DNA of 64,000 nt from DSYU01 sp963827605. GTDB taxonomy: Bacteria > Chloroflexota > Anaerolineae > Anaerolineales > Anaerolineaceae. Both the position numbers and the translations under genes were made by a program. This document shows, in pieces, positions 1 through 20,176 of the stretch. The stretch covers positions 1,364,001-1,428,000 of the forward strand of contig CAWHBK010000002.1 in NCBI GenBank assembly GCA_963827605.1. The letters are read 5' to 3'. How positions within the stretch are numbered: the first letter of the stretch is position 1; every line of letters begins with the position of its first letter. Under the pieces are notes generated by a model that was not told the DNA's origin, made no database searches, and saw nothing but the letters and a program-made list of their open reading frames with translations.

Positions 1-2403
<2,403 letters not shown>

Positions 2404-2433
2404 AACCTGGTCTTGAGGTTATAAAGAATACCT

Positions 2434-2484
2434 GGGGTGTGATTTAGCGGGGGAGAAATCATCCGTAAAATCACACCCCTTTTA
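2434..2484 (+). terminator. Rho-independent terminator after nifJ
   Basis: Perfect 12-bp inverted repeat GGGGTGTGATTT (2434-2445) and AAATCACACCCC (2468-2479), followed by TTTTAT. It lies 30 bp after the nifJ stop, so the next gene probably has its own promoter. Confidence 0.8.
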
Positions 2485-2572
2485 TAACCTTTAATGTGGA
2501 TAAAAACGAAAAAGAAACGTAAAATACTATTGAACGTTCATGAGCAGAATACAGACATCTGGAGGAAGTCAA

Positions 2573-3580
2573 ATGGTTGATCTGAGCACCACATATCTTG
2601 GCCTGCAGCTAAAAAACCCGGTGGTCGCCTCGGCTTCGCCGATTTCGAAGAAGCTGGATGGCATCCGCAGCCTGGAAGATGCCGGCGCTGGCGCGGTGGT
2701 GATGTACTCGCTGTTCGAAGAACAGATCGTCCACGAAAGCCTGGCGCTGGATTATTATCCTAAGCCGCGGCACGGATACGTATGCCGAAGCAATCACCTA
2801 CTTCCCGGACCTGACAGCACTACAACATTGGCCCGGAAGAATATCTGAATCTGATCCACAAGGCCAAGCAAGCCGTGAATATCCCGATCATCGGCAGCCT
2901 GAACGGCGTTTCAACCGGCGGCTGGATCGATTATGCCAAGAAGATCGAGCAAGCCGGGGCGGATGCGCTGGAGCTGAATGTCTACTACATCCCCACCGAT
3001 TTCGAGCCTGACCAGCCAGGAGCTGGAGCAGACGTACATCGACCTGGTGAAAGATGTTCACGAACAGATCCACATCCCGCTGGCGGTCAAACTCAGCCCA
3101 TACTTCACCGCGCTGCCCAACTTCTGCGGCCGGCTGGTGCAGGCCGGCGCGAACGGCCTGGTGCTGTTCAACCGCTTTATGCAGCCCGACCTGGACATTG
3201 AAACCCTGGAGGTGACCCCCAACCTGGTGCTGAGCACCTCGAACGAGCTGCGCCTGCCGCTGCGCTGGGTCGCGATCCTCTACGGCCGCATCCAGGCCGA
3301 TCTGGCGCTGACCAGCGGCGTGCACACCGCCCAGGACGTGCTCAAGGCAATGATGGCCGGCGCCAGTGTCACCATGATGGCTTCGGCGCTTTTGAGCAAC
3401 GGGGTGAAACATATCAGCGAGGTGTTGAGCGGGGTCCAGACGTGGATGGAAACCTATGAATATGAATCGATCCAGCAGATGAAAGGCAGCATGAGCCAGC
3501 GCGCCGTGGCCGAGCCGGCTGCTTTTGAACGCGCAAATTACATGAAGGCCCTAACCAGCTTTGACAACCGGGTGCGCTAA
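2573..3580 (+). CDS. Dihydroorotate dehydrogenase-like FMN oxidoreductase, frameshifted
   Basis: FMN-binding TIM-barrel protein of the dihydroorotate/dihydropyrimidine dehydrogenase family. Proteins like this often sit beside nifJ in anaerobes; the substrate is unproven. The start ATG 2573 is preceded by GGAGGA, and the N-terminus MVDLSTTYLGLQLKNPVVAS is the classic family opening (GLxLKNPVVxASxP). Further motifs are SLNGVSTGGWIDYAKKIEQAGADALELN (frame 1, from about 2890), IPLAVKLSPYF (about 3073), and the phosphate-binding C-terminal part SGVHTAQDVLKAMMAGASVTMMASALL (about 3313). The frame goes 2 to 1 near 2762 and back to 2 near 3010; both sides stay conserved. About 335 residues after correction, the usual length. 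It ends 57 bp before a terminator shared with infA. Confidence 0.88.
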
Positions 3581-3636
3581 GAGAATTTGTTCAAAAGACA
3601 TGCGCTTGCGCAGTGAAGATGCTGCTTAACGCAAAT

Positions 3637-3670
3637 AAAACACCCCTTGCCGTTTGGCAAGGGGTGTTTT
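3637..3670. terminator. Bidirectional terminator between convergent genes
   Basis: A 15-bp stem, AAAACACCCCTTGCC with GGCAAGGGGTGTTTT around a GTTT loop. It is followed by a T-rich run on the plus strand, and the AAAA arm gives T-run on the minus strand. It lies between the 3' ends of the dehydrogenase-like gene (+) and infA (-). Confidence 0.88.
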
Positions 3671-3704
3671 TGTTTTTTTCAATCAAAAGATAAAGCCAGC
3701 GTGC

Positions 3705-3959
3705 CTATTCTTCCATTTCAACTGGGGCTTCGTGGGCTTTCTTCTGGCGGTAGACAATGCGCCCGCGGGTCAGGTCGTAAGGGGACATTTCTACCCTTAC
3801 GTGATCTCCAAGCAAGATGCGGATATAGTATTTGCGCATCCGGCCGGAGAGGTATGCAAGAACTTCGTGTCCATTTTCCAGCTTGACCCGGAACTGGGTC
3901 CCTGGCAAAGCTTCCACGATGGTCCCTTCAACCTGAATTTTATCCTCTTCTTTCGCCAT
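3705..3959 (-). CDS. infA: Translation initiation factor IF-1
   Basis: Small OB-fold protein that binds the 30S A site during initiation. 84 residues, slightly longer than the usual 72 because of a short acidic tail (VEMEE). Typical IF-1 segments are visible: MAKEEDKIQVEGTIVEALPG, FRVKLENGHEVLAYLSGRMRK, GDHVRVEMSPYDLTRGRIVYR. The start ATG has a strong AAGGAGG 6 nt upstream. rpsU is 56 bp upstream on the same strand, so the two are probably cotranscribed downstream of the rRNA operon. Confidence 0.96.
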   Translation of the reverse strand: MAKEEDKIQVEGTIVEALPGTQFRVKLENGHEVLAYLSGRMRKYYIRILLGDHVRVEMSPYDLTRGRIVYRQKKAHEAPVEMEE

Positions 3960-4015
3960 TCACACCTCCTTAGATTGCCCAAACGAATTGAGAACAGGCT
4001 CGCGCGCCTGGCGAT

Positions 4016-4216
4016 TTACTCCATCGTTTTGCTATACTGGCGTCGTTTCAGACGGCGAATTGCCTTCTTCTTTTCAACACGACGGAGTTCGCTTTTGCTG
4101 ATAAACCAGCGTTTGCGGCGAACCGTGCTCAAAACACCGCTCTTCACTACCTTTTTTCGGAAGCGCTTAAGCAGTTGATCCTGCGATTCATTTGGACGAA
4201 TAACTACTAGCGTCAC
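4016..4216 (-). CDS. rpsU: 30S ribosomal protein S21
   Basis: Small basic protein of the 30S platform that helps with start-site selection. 66 residues; VVIRPNESQDQLLKRFRKKVVKSG and the basic C-terminus KKAIRRLKRRQYSKTME fit bS21. I choose the GTG at 4214-4216: GGAGGTGAG lies 7 nt upstream, and the product then begins MTLVVIRPNE as in homologues. A longer in-frame reading exists upstream but has no ribosome binding site and spans a terminator-like hairpin. It forms a likely operon with infA. Confidence 0.93.
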   Translation of the reverse strand: MTLVVIRPNESQDQLLKRFRKKVVKSGVLSTVRRKRWFISKSELRRVEKKKAIRRLKRRQYSKTME

Positions 4217-4292
4217 GTTTCTCTCACCTCCTCTCTTGGTACGAGATTTGGTCTTTATGCGGCATACGCATTTTTGTTTGCGCCATACGCAC

Positions 4293-4329
4293 AAAAAAAC
4301 TCGGCTGGTGCTACTGGTTTCCGCCGAGT
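4293..4329 (-). terminator. Terminator/attenuator hairpin in the rpsU leader
   Basis: On the minus strand ACTCGGC (4329-4323) pairs with GCCGAGT (4305-4299) and is followed at once by seven T. It lies between the promoter at 4434-4462 and the rpsU start at 4216. It should therefore end a short (about 100-135 nt) leader RNA, or act as an attenuator for rpsU-infA. Confidence 0.6.
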
Positions 4330-4433
4330 GGTTCGCAAACAGGGGACGTTCGACAATATCCTTGGCGATGGGCCATATAATTGATGAAATCCTCCTGGGC
4401 GACTTCGGCAAAATGCAAAGTACCAGCGACAGA

Positions 4434-4462
4434 ATTATACCTTAAGAAGGGGTTTTCGTCAA
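4434..4462 (-). promoter_or_regulatory. Sigma-70 type promoter for the rpsU-infA leader
   Basis: On the minus strand, -35 TTGACG (4462-4457), a 17-nt spacer and -10 TATAAT (4439-4434). It lies just downstream of the 5S gene, so it can serve rpsU-infA independently of the rRNA operon. Confidence 0.75.
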
Positions 4463-4507
4463 CGAAGGAACGCTCTTCATTAAAGCAGTTGCTTAAACGA
4501 AGAAGTC

Positions 4508-4625
4508 TTTTGGCGATGACCTACTCTCCCGGGAGTCTGCACTCCAAGTACCATCGGCGCTGACGGGCTTAACGACCGGGTTCGAGATGTAACCGGGTGT
4601 ACCACCGTCGCTCCAATCACCAAAA
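4508..4625 (-). rRNA. rrf: 5S ribosomal RNA (operon 1)
   Basis: About 118 nt. The terminal stem is formed by TTTTGGTGAT at the 5' end and ATCGCCAAAA at the 3' end on the minus strand, with the usual internal CCGGGTTCGAGATGTAACCGGG region read from the plus strand. Identical to the second copy at 12414-12531. Ends are estimated from the closing stem. Confidence 0.95.
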
Positions 4626-4718
4626 GACTTAATCTTTAAGGAAGGATTGCGTATTAGATGTGCAGGCGCATGCCAAAGCATGGCTGAATGAAAAAGGATA
4701 CAATTCTCCGCACCACGC

Positions 4719-7683
<2,965 letters not shown>

Positions 7684-8091
7684 CGTGATGCAGAGAATTC
7701 TATCCTCTTTCATCATTCTACGTTCCACGCGATCTCACGATCGCGTGTTCGGTCTGCTCATGCAGCCGCACGGTTGCTCTCGCAACCGCCTCTACTTTGG
7801 CTATTTCGATGCGCCTTACACATCTATTCGCTTGTTAATGTGCTGCAAAGCTTTTGACTTTGCTTTTGAACCGTTTTAGCCGGTCCAGACTGCCTCTCAC
7901 CAGTACGATTTCTCGCTGCCAGTCAGGAGCAATCTGCACTTGCTAAATCCGAATATTTGCTTCTTAAAACACAGAGCGGCCCGGCTCACCGCCGGACCGT
8001 GGTTTTAACCATTAGTTCGCGGATTGCCTTTTTTGTTTTAGATTACCAGTTCCGAACTCTTCAAATCGCTATATCCTCTTCGACCGCTCAG
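7684..8091 (-). other. 23S-tRNA-Ala spacer of rRNA operon 1
   Basis: No gene seen. It contains the 5' arm of the 23S processing stem (7690-7721) and a small hairpin around CACGCGATC and GATCGCGTG (7727-7746). After about 7840 it no longer matches the spacer of operon 2. Confidence 0.7.
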
Positions 8092-8164
8092 TGGAGATGA
8101 GGGGATTCGAACCCCTGACCTCCGCCGTGCAAGGGCGGCGCTCTCCCAGCTAAGCTACATCCCC
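8092..8164 (-). tRNA. tRNA-Ala (TGC)
   Basis: 73 nt, no encoded CCA. Acceptor GGGGATG pairs with CATCTCC (one G-U). The anticodon arm CCGCC CTTGCAC GGCGG gives anticodon TGC, and the T arm AGGGG TTCGAAT CCCCT is regular. It sits in the 16S-23S spacer with tRNA-Ile, as in many bacteria. Confidence 0.96.
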
Positions 8165-8181
8165 GGCTTTTCCAGGTTCAG

Positions 8182-8256
8182 TGGGCCTTTCAGGACTTCG
8201 AACCTGAGACCTCGCCCTTATCAGAGGCGCGCTCTAACCAACTGAGCTAAAAGCCC
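8182..8256 (-). tRNA. tRNA-Ile (GAT) with an 8-nt T loop
   Basis: 75 nt, no encoded CCA. Acceptor GGGCTTT pairs with AAGGCCC (one G-U). The anticodon stem CGCCT/GGGCG with loop CTGATAA gives anticodon GAT. The T arm TCAGG/CCTGA encloses TTCGAAGT, one base longer than the normal seven. Either the gene is unusual or there is a one-base insertion error here. Confidence 0.92.
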
Positions 8257-8269
8257 TAAGATTTATGGC

Positions 8270-8293
8270 CCTTAACAACTGAGGAGTGACAGG
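8270..8293 (-). other. 3' arm of the 16S precursor processing stem (operon 1)
   Basis: This segment is complementary over 24 nt to 10051-10074 in the leader (22 Watson-Crick pairs, one G-U, one mismatch). Together they loop out the 16S RNA, the usual RNase III type processing stem. The same pair occurs in operon 2 at about 15802-15825 and 17585-17608. Confidence 0.75.
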
Positions 8294-8463
8294 AAAACGA
8301 TCACAGGAAAGACGTTGGGGAGACCTCGTCACCGCTGACGAGGATTTGTGCGGTAGACTTGCGCCTACCCGTACGCGCTCGTTGGAACGCGCGCCCACCG
8401 GTTCGGCCGGCGGGGGAGAGAATAGCAGTCGGGTCCAAAGACCCGCCCACCCCGTTCTCCCTA

Positions 8464-9966
<1,503 letters not shown>

Positions 9967-10284
9967 TGTTTTGGCAACTTCCGTTACCTACATTCTTACG
10001 AATGTCTGTTCCGATCAAAACTCTCCATTCATCTCTCAGGTTCCCGTCTTCCTGTCACTCTTCAATTGTTAAGGTGCTTATGGTAACGTACCCTCACCAT
10101 CACAGCATTCAAACATTCCACCGAAAAGCAATCCTGGGCGTACAGACAAAACGACCGATGTCTTTGTTATCACTCCAACATCGGCTTCGCGTATTTCCGT
10201 CCCCCTGGACTGCCAATTGCCTCGGCTGTTGTTTTTTTACCGATCTGCCATTTCGGCGAGGTCGCTTCCTTGACTGCGTGTTTT

Positions 10285-10313
10285 ATTTTACAACCTGCTC
10301 CCTGTTTTGTCAA
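10285..10313 (-). promoter_or_regulatory. rRNA operon 1 promoter
   Basis: On the minus strand, -35 TTGACA (10313-10308), a 17-nt spacer and -10 TAAAAT (10290-10285). The same hexamers and spacing occur twice before rRNA operon 2. The transcript would start about 320 nt before the 16S RNA. The rest of 9967-10361 is leader without a gene. Confidence 0.85.
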
Positions 10314-10361
10314 GGGCTTATCAGACAACTTCTCCACCTGATTTTCGATTAGATTGGATCT

Positions 10362-12327
10362 CTACCGCGCGGACCAGGTATACAGCGTCCAATCGGCCAG
10401 GCTGCGAATAGGCGCCAGGCCCGCCGGCATTGCCACAGGCGCGATCCCCGGCGGCGCCAGCACAAGCACATATTCAATCCCCTGCGCTTTTAGCCAGACC
10501 TCATCCCCGGCTCGTTCAGGGGGATAAATCTGCACCAGCCGGCGCTGAAAGTCCTCCCGGAAGAAAGGGTATTCCAGAAATGTATCATAGGTTAGCAGGC
10601 CCAACGTTGCATCGGCTGGAACGTCGGCGTCCACCATATAGGCAGGCGCGCGCATATAAAAGCTCTGGATGGTCTGCTGGTCGATGCGGCTTGTATTCCA
10701 GACGGCATACGCTCCGCTGACCGGTTTGCCGCTGCCCAGAAGAAATGTATTGGCCGCGATCACCAGCGCCAGCGCCGTGATGGCCCAGCGGAAAACCACC
10801 GCCCAGCGGCCCGGTAGGGCCACAAAGGCAAGCAAAGCGGAGGATATCATCACTACCGGGATAAAGTAACGGCCTTGAAACCGGTCCCAGCCCGGGCGGA
10901 AGGTAGCGTCGATGAGCAGAAAGGTAAGCGCCAGCAGAAAAATGCCCACCCGTAGGGCGTCTTTCTTCCGCATGCCCCGGACCATCTGGTAGAACAGCGC
11001 CGGCAGCACCAGGAAGGAAAATAACGGCCCATACCAGGCAGAATCTTCCTGGAGGATATAGCGCTCGCGCAGGATGAACTGGTGACCCTGAGCCGTCGCG
11101 GTGGCCGATTCCACCGGGAAATGCATCGCCTGGGTGAGCTTGCTTACCACCAGTCCCTTCAGCTTAAAGCTGTACCCGCATATCGGGTCGGGCAGGCCGG
11201 TTGGATCGAGCATCTGATAGGAAAGGCGAAAGGTATTGAACACCAGGTTCTGCACCAGCGATTGTCCGGTCTGCCCGCCGGTCTGGGCATCCACCGCGGT
11301 TTCCGGCCCCATCGGGGTTCCAAAACGGACCTGGTTGACCACAAACATATAGGCGCCCAGGAGAAGGAACGCGGCCATGCAGCTGGCTCCCCAAACCAGC
11401 AAGCCGCGCAGTACGCTCCGCCCCTGGTACAGGAAAACCAGTCCCACGATCAACCCCAGGCCAGGCAGTAGAAAAAGAAGGGTTTGTTTTGTCCCCAGGC
11501 CAAGCCCGAGCGCCAGCCCAGACAGGCTCAGCAGCGCGGTATGGCGTCTGGACAGCCCAAGGAACAGCAAATAAAGCATCGCCGCGAACAACGTCCCGGC
11601 AACCAGGTCATTCTGCGTGGTAGTCGAACTCGAGGATGATCTCCGGGAACGTGGCCCACACCAGCGCGGCAAATAATGCCTGCGGCCGGGCTGCCCCCAG
11701 GAGGCGCGCCAGGCCAAAGATCACCGGCAGGGCCGCCAGCGCGCCCAGCCATTGGACAATTTCCACCATCCGGTCGGTGCCCAGAAACAGCACCGTCCAA
11801 AACATCTGCAGCTGCATATTTACCGGGTAGGTTATCTGCCAGATCCGGTCGGATGGCCAGGGGAAGAAGGCTCCGCGCTGCAGCCAGTAACCAATGCGCG
11901 ACATGTGGGTGGCCAGGCTGTCATTGTTATTGGGCGGCACCACCCAGATCAGAACAGCGCTAAAGAGGAAAACCAGCCCCACGCCCGCCCCCAGCACCCA
12001 CAGGTCAGGGAAGTGTTTCAGGGAGGCACGCAGGCCCGCGGGCAGGATACGGCCGTCTGCGCCCACCCAGGGCGCTTTGAGAGAGGGTTTTCCGGCCCAG
12101 CGCCACACCAACCAGGCCGCGGCGGCCAGCAAGAAATGCAGCCCGAGCCACAGCCAGGGGTTATTCAATTGATAGAAAGTATTGGTGATTTCCCCTACCA
12201 GGACGATGTTCGCGTACGCTAGTAGATATACGCTAATCAAAGCGGCCGGTCGGACCCGGAGGTCCAGGACGGCTGTGAGGATGATCGCGAATAGCATGAC
12301 CAGCGCAAAGGCGGGGATAATCAGCAA
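10362..12327 (-). CDS. Membrane glycosyltransferase, GT39/ArnT-like, frameshifted
   Basis: A polytopic membrane protein of about 650 residues, resembling the GT-C family that uses lipid-linked sugars on the outer membrane face. The N-terminal half (start TTG 12327, with GGAGG 6 nt upstream) has at least four membrane segments and the loop PNNNDSLATHMSRIGYWLQ after helix 3, where GT-C enzymes carry a catalytic acidic residue. One base too many near 11627 shifts the frame; reading resumes at STTTQNDLVAGTLFAAMLYLL, and the rest has about eight more hydrophobic segments and a soluble C-terminal domain (about 10362-10730). It lies alone between the two rRNA operons. Acceptor and sugar cannot be told. 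Confidence 0.75.
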
Positions 12328-12358
12328 AACGTTCCTCCACGGTTCATGGAATGTGCCA

Positions 12359-12367
12359 ATTATACCA
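12359..12367 (-). promoter_or_regulatory. Extended -10 promoter for the glycosyltransferase gene
   Basis: TGGTATAAT on the minus strand, i.e. a TGn extension before a consensus -10 at 12364-12359, about 32 nt before the TTG start. It sits just after the 5S gene of operon 2. No good -35 is seen at 17 nt. Confidence 0.55.
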
Positions 12368-12413
12368 GCCAGGCAGGGATGGTTTTATCAATGCCGGTTA
12401 AAACGAAGAAGTC

Positions 12414-12531
12414 TTTTGGCGATGACCTACTCTCCCGGGAGTCTGCACTCCAAGTACCATCGGCGCTGACGGGCTTAACGACCGGGTTCGAGATGTAACC
12501 GGGTGTACCACCGTCGCTCCAATCACCAAAA
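12414..12531 (-). rRNA. rrf: 5S ribosomal RNA (operon 2)
   Basis: Identical in sequence to 4508-4625, with the same TTTTGGTGAT/ATCGCCAAAA closing stem. Confidence 0.95.
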
Positions 12532-12624
12532 GACTTAATCTTTAAGGAAGGATTGCGAATTAGATGTGCAGGCGCATGCCAAAGCATGGCTGAATGAAAA
12601 AGGATACAATTCTCCGCACCACGC

Positions 12625-15589
<2,965 letters not shown>

Positions 15590-15997
15590 CGTGATGCAGA
15601 GAATTCTATCCTCTTTCATCATTCTACGTTCCACGCGATCTCACAATCGCGTGTTCGGTTGCTCGCGCAACCTCGGCTGCTCATGCAGCCGCACGGTTGC
15701 TCTCGCAACCGCCTCTACTTTGGCTATTTCGATGCGCCTTACACATCTATTCGCTTGTTAATGTACAGTTCAGTTGGAGCCGGATGGACAAGCCATCCGC
15801 CCCTTAACAACTGAGGAGTGACAGGAAAACGATCACAGGAAAGACGTTGGGGAGACCTCGTCACCGCTGACGAGGATTTGTGCGGTAGACTTGCGCCTAC
15901 CCGTACGCGCCTCGTTTGGAGCGCGCGCCCACCGGTTCGGCCGGTGGGGGAGAGAATAGCAGTCGGGTCCAAAGACCCGCCCACCCCGTTCTCCCTA
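15590..15997 (-). other. 16S-23S spacer of rRNA operon 2, without tRNA genes
   Basis: The 16S-proximal part (about 15801-15997) and the 23S-proximal part match operon 1. The middle, which in operon 1 carries tRNA-Ala and tRNA-Ile (about 430 nt), is replaced here by about 40 unrelated nt (15762-15800). An extra small hairpin GGTTGCTCGCGCAACC is inserted at 15657-15672. Confidence 0.85.
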
Positions 15998-17500
<1,503 letters not shown>

Positions 17501-17807
17501 TGTTTCGGTAACTTCCGTTACCTACATTCTTACGAATGTCTGTTCCGATCAAAACTCTCCATTCATCTCTCAGGTTCCCGTCTTCCTGTCACTCTTCAAT
17601 TGTTAAGGTACATTCGCTTTCTCGTGTTCGGGTTTCCTACCCGCAGGCACTCCGTCTGGAAATTGGCGACAAAAAACCGATGCTTTCAGCTTTTTTCTGT
17701 TTGCACCGGCCTCACGTCATTCAACGTCTCAGGCAGTCTTGCTGTGCCATCTTTCAGTTATTATGGATTGCGCTCGTTGCGCTATCCCGTACTGCTCACG
17801 AGACTTC

Positions 17808-17836
17808 ATTTTATCTCGTAACGCTTGCTTTGTCAA
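17808..17836 (-). promoter_or_regulatory. rRNA operon 2 promoter, proximal
   Basis: On the minus strand, -35 TTGACA (17836-17831), a 17-nt spacer and -10 TAAAAT (17813-17808). Same pattern as operon 1. Confidence 0.85.
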
Positions 17837-17912
17837 GGGTCTTTTGAAATTCGTTTGAAACTCTTTTTTGGCCCTTGTTGTCAGACAATTTGTTACTGGA
17901 CAACGAGGCAAG

Positions 17913-17941
17913 ATTTTACTTCCACCGGGCAGGTTTGTCAA
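17913..17941 (-). promoter_or_regulatory. rRNA operon 2 promoter, distal
   Basis: A second TTGACA (17941-17936), 17-nt spacer and TAAAAT (17918-17913) on the minus strand, 105 bp upstream of the proximal one. Tandem promoters are usual for rRNA operons. The remainder of 17501-17974 shows no gene. Confidence 0.82.
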
Positions 17942-17960
17942 GGGCAAAAATGAAAAATGA

Positions 17961-17966
17961 TATAAT
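17961..17966 (+). promoter_or_regulatory. -10 box of the vanW-like gene; leaderless start
   Basis: TATAAT ends 8 nt before the ATG at 17975. Transcription would therefore begin at or within about 1-2 nt of the start codon. No Shine-Dalgarno sequence is present. The region is shared with the divergent rRNA promoter. Confidence 0.6.
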
Positions 17967-17974
17967 CAATTTCA

Positions 17975-19828
17975 ATGGCTTCCACTTACTACCCTCCCCT
18001 CTCTCGTTCGCGTTTCTCGCTTGAGCAGGCGCTGCTTTCCATCCTGTTTGGCCTGCTGATTTTCGGCGTCAGCCTGTTTGTTTTTATCTTTGCCACGCAG
18101 GTCTGGTTTGCCGGAAGAATCATTCCGGGGGTGCGCGTGGGGGGTGTAGATGTAGGCGGTTTGCGCCCTAAGGAAGCCGAACAGCGCATCGCCGAAGGGG
18201 CGTCCTTCCCCGACCAGGGCAAAATCCTGCTGCGGGATGGCGACCGGCTTTGGACCGCCTCTCCCGCCCAGCTGGGCCTGCACCTGGACCCCGAGGCTTC
18301 GGCCCGCAGCGCGTACCAGGTAGGGCGTTCGGGCTGGCTGCTGGGTAGGCTTCAGACGCAGTTCTTTACCGGATATGCGGGGCATTCTATTCCCCCCAGC
18401 CTGGTGTTCGACCAGCGCCTGGCGTACGCATACCTGGTTGGTCTGGCCAAAGAGATCGACAAGCCAATGGTTGAGGCCAGTGTAGAGCTGAAGGGAACGG
18501 AAGTCGTTGTTCTGCCCGGACAGGTGGGGCGAACGGTGAATATTCAAAAATCGCTGCTGCTGATTTCCCTCCAGTTACAGACCATGCGCGATGGCGTGCT
18601 CAATCTTTTTATTGATGAAAGCACTCCGGTAATCATGGATGCCAGCAAACAAGCCGAAACCGCGCGCGCCATCCTCAGCCAGCCGTTAACGCTCAGCTTG
18701 CCTGCCGAGGACGCCAACCAGGCCGGACCCTGGACCATTGAACCGCAAACGCTGGCATCCATGCTGGCCTTTGAGCGCGTCCAGACCGGAAATAGTATCC
18801 AGTATGAAGTGAGCCTGAACAGCGACGCGCTGCGCATTTACCTGAACAGCCTGGCGCCGACATTCTCCCGCAAACCCCAAAATGCCCGCTTTGTCTTTAA
18901 CGATGAAACCCACCAGCTCGAGGCGATCCAACCATCGGCGGTCGGGCGGGAGCTTAATGTAGAAGGAAGCATTCAAGATATCCAGCAGAAATTGTATAAG
19001 GGCGATCATACCATCGCGTTGAACATGACCTATACCGACCCGCCCGTTACCGATAAAACCACCGGCGAGCAAATCGGGGTTCGGGAATTGATCCATGCCG
19101 AAACTTCCTACTTCTACGGCTCAAGCAGCGCGCGCGTGCAAAATATTGAGACAGCCGCCAGTAAGTTCCACGGGATTCTGGTAGCTCCCGGCGAAACGTT
19201 CTCGATGGCCTCCACCCTCGGCGATATTACCCTTGACAATGGGTACGCGGAAGCCCTGATCATCATTGGCGACCAGACCATCAAGGGTGTCGGCGGCGGT
19301 GTTTGCCAGGTGAGTACAACCCTGTTCCGGACCGCCTTCTTCGCCGGCTTTCCAATTGTTGAGCGGTATGCCCACGCGTATCGGGTTTATTACTATGAGA
19401 AAGTCGCCGGGAACCGCATAAATTCCGACCTGGCCGGCCTGGATGCCACCGTATTTGTTCCGCTGGTGGATTTCAAGTTCACCAACGACACGCCCAACTG
19501 GCTGTTGATGGAAACATACGTAAACCCAGAGGCCAGCAGCATAACCTGGAAATTCTACTCGACCTCGGACGGCCGCAAGGTGGATTGGCAGACGACCGGT
19601 CCGATCAACATTGTACCGGCGCCCGAAACGGTATATCGTGAAAACGCCGACCTGCCGAGTGGGACGATCAAGCATGTGGATTATTCCGCGGAAGGCGCGG
19701 ATGTAACCGTGAACCGCACGGTTACGCGCAACGACGCGGTGTACCTGCAAGATGTCTTCAATACGCATTACCTGCCCTGGGCGGATGTGTTTGAATACGG
19801 TCCAGGGACCGAGATCCCTCCAGAATAG
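17975..19828 (+). CDS. VanW family protein with G5-like C-terminus
   Basis: 617 residues. A short basic N-terminus and one membrane segment (about residues 20-42) anchor an extracellular chain. Next come two repeats typical of YoaR/VanW proteins (GVRVGGVDVGGLRPKEAEQRI at about 50-75 and a second half before residue 350). The VanW domain follows (about 360-490), with GILVAPGETFSM, GGGVCQVSTTLF and YAHAYRVYYYEK. A G5-like stretch closes the protein (YRENADLPSGTIKHVDY). VanW proteins are linked to the cell wall, but their reaction is not known. The gene has no ribosome binding site and a -10 box 8 nt upstream, so it is probably translated from a leaderless mRNA. Confidence 0.92.
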   Translation: MASTYYPPLSRSRFSLEQALLSILFGLLIFGVSLFVFIFATQVWFAGRIIPGVRVGGVDVGGLRPKEAEQRIAEGASFPDQGKILLRDGDRLWTASPAQLGLHLDPEASARSAYQVGRSGWLLGRLQTQFFTGYAGHSIPPSLVFDQRLAYAYLVGLAKEIDKPMVEASVELKGTEVVVLPGQVGRTVNIQKSLLLISLQLQTMRDGVLNLFIDESTPVIMDASKQAETARAILSQPLTLSLPAEDANQAGPWTIEPQTLASMLAFERVQTGNSIQYEVSLNSDALRIYLNSLAPTFSRKPQNARFVFNDETHQLEAIQPSAVGRELNVEGSIQDIQQKLYKGDHTIALNMTYTDPPVTDKTTGEQIGVRELIHAETSYFYGSSSARVQNIETAASKFHGILVAPGETFSMASTLGDITLDNGYAEALIIIGDQTIKGVGGGVCQVSTTLFRTAFFAGFPIVERYAHAYRVYYYEKVAGNRINSDLAGLDATVFVPLVDFKFTNDTPNWLLMETYVNPEASSITWKFYSTSDGRKVDWQTTGPINIVPAPETVYRENADLPSGTIKHVDYSAEGADVTVNRTVTRNDAVYLQDVFNTHYLPWADVFEYGPGTEIPPE

Positions 19829-19940
19829 GGTAAGAAAATTCTATAATCGATTCGCATTGACGGCGAGCCGCCCAAGGCCTTATCAGCAGTGGTAAAATAA
19901 ACCATATCCTATCGAACATTTCGAAATTGGTGGAGCGAAC

Positions 19941-20168
19941 ATGGTACCTTCCGATTTGCTTGAAATCCTGCGCTGCCCGGTTTGTGTCCGGGAGCCGGGA
20001 AAAGAAGGAAATTTGGATCTTGTAAAAGAAACCTGGCTGGTTTGCAAGGACTGCGGCCGGAAATACCCGATTGTTGAGGATATTCCCGTGATGCTTGTGG
20101 ATGAAGGGGATAAGTGGACTCAAACACCGGCTGAATCATTACCCGTTCCGCCGCCAAAAATCGGGTAA
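19941..20168 (+). CDS. Trm112-like zinc-ribbon protein
   Basis: 75 residues with CPVC near the N-terminus and CKDC further on, a four-cysteine zinc ribbon, followed by RKYPIVEDIPVML. This is the Trm112/YcaR fold. Trm112 activates methyltransferases in eukaryotes and archaea; the bacterial role is unclear. ATG 19941 has GGTGGAG upstream. The LCP gene begins 9 bp after the stop and probably depends on this transcript. Confidence 0.88.
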   Translation: MVPSDLLEILRCPVCVREPGKEGNLDLVKETWLVCKDCGRKYPIVEDIPVMLVDEGDKWTQTPAESLPVPPPKIG

Positions 20169-20176
20169 TCTCCTTC

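Noticed and set aside
2531..2540. Perfect palindrome TGAACGTTCA upstream of the dehydrogenase-like gene
   Set aside because: Only 10 bp, not repeated elsewhere in the window and not placed clearly against a promoter.
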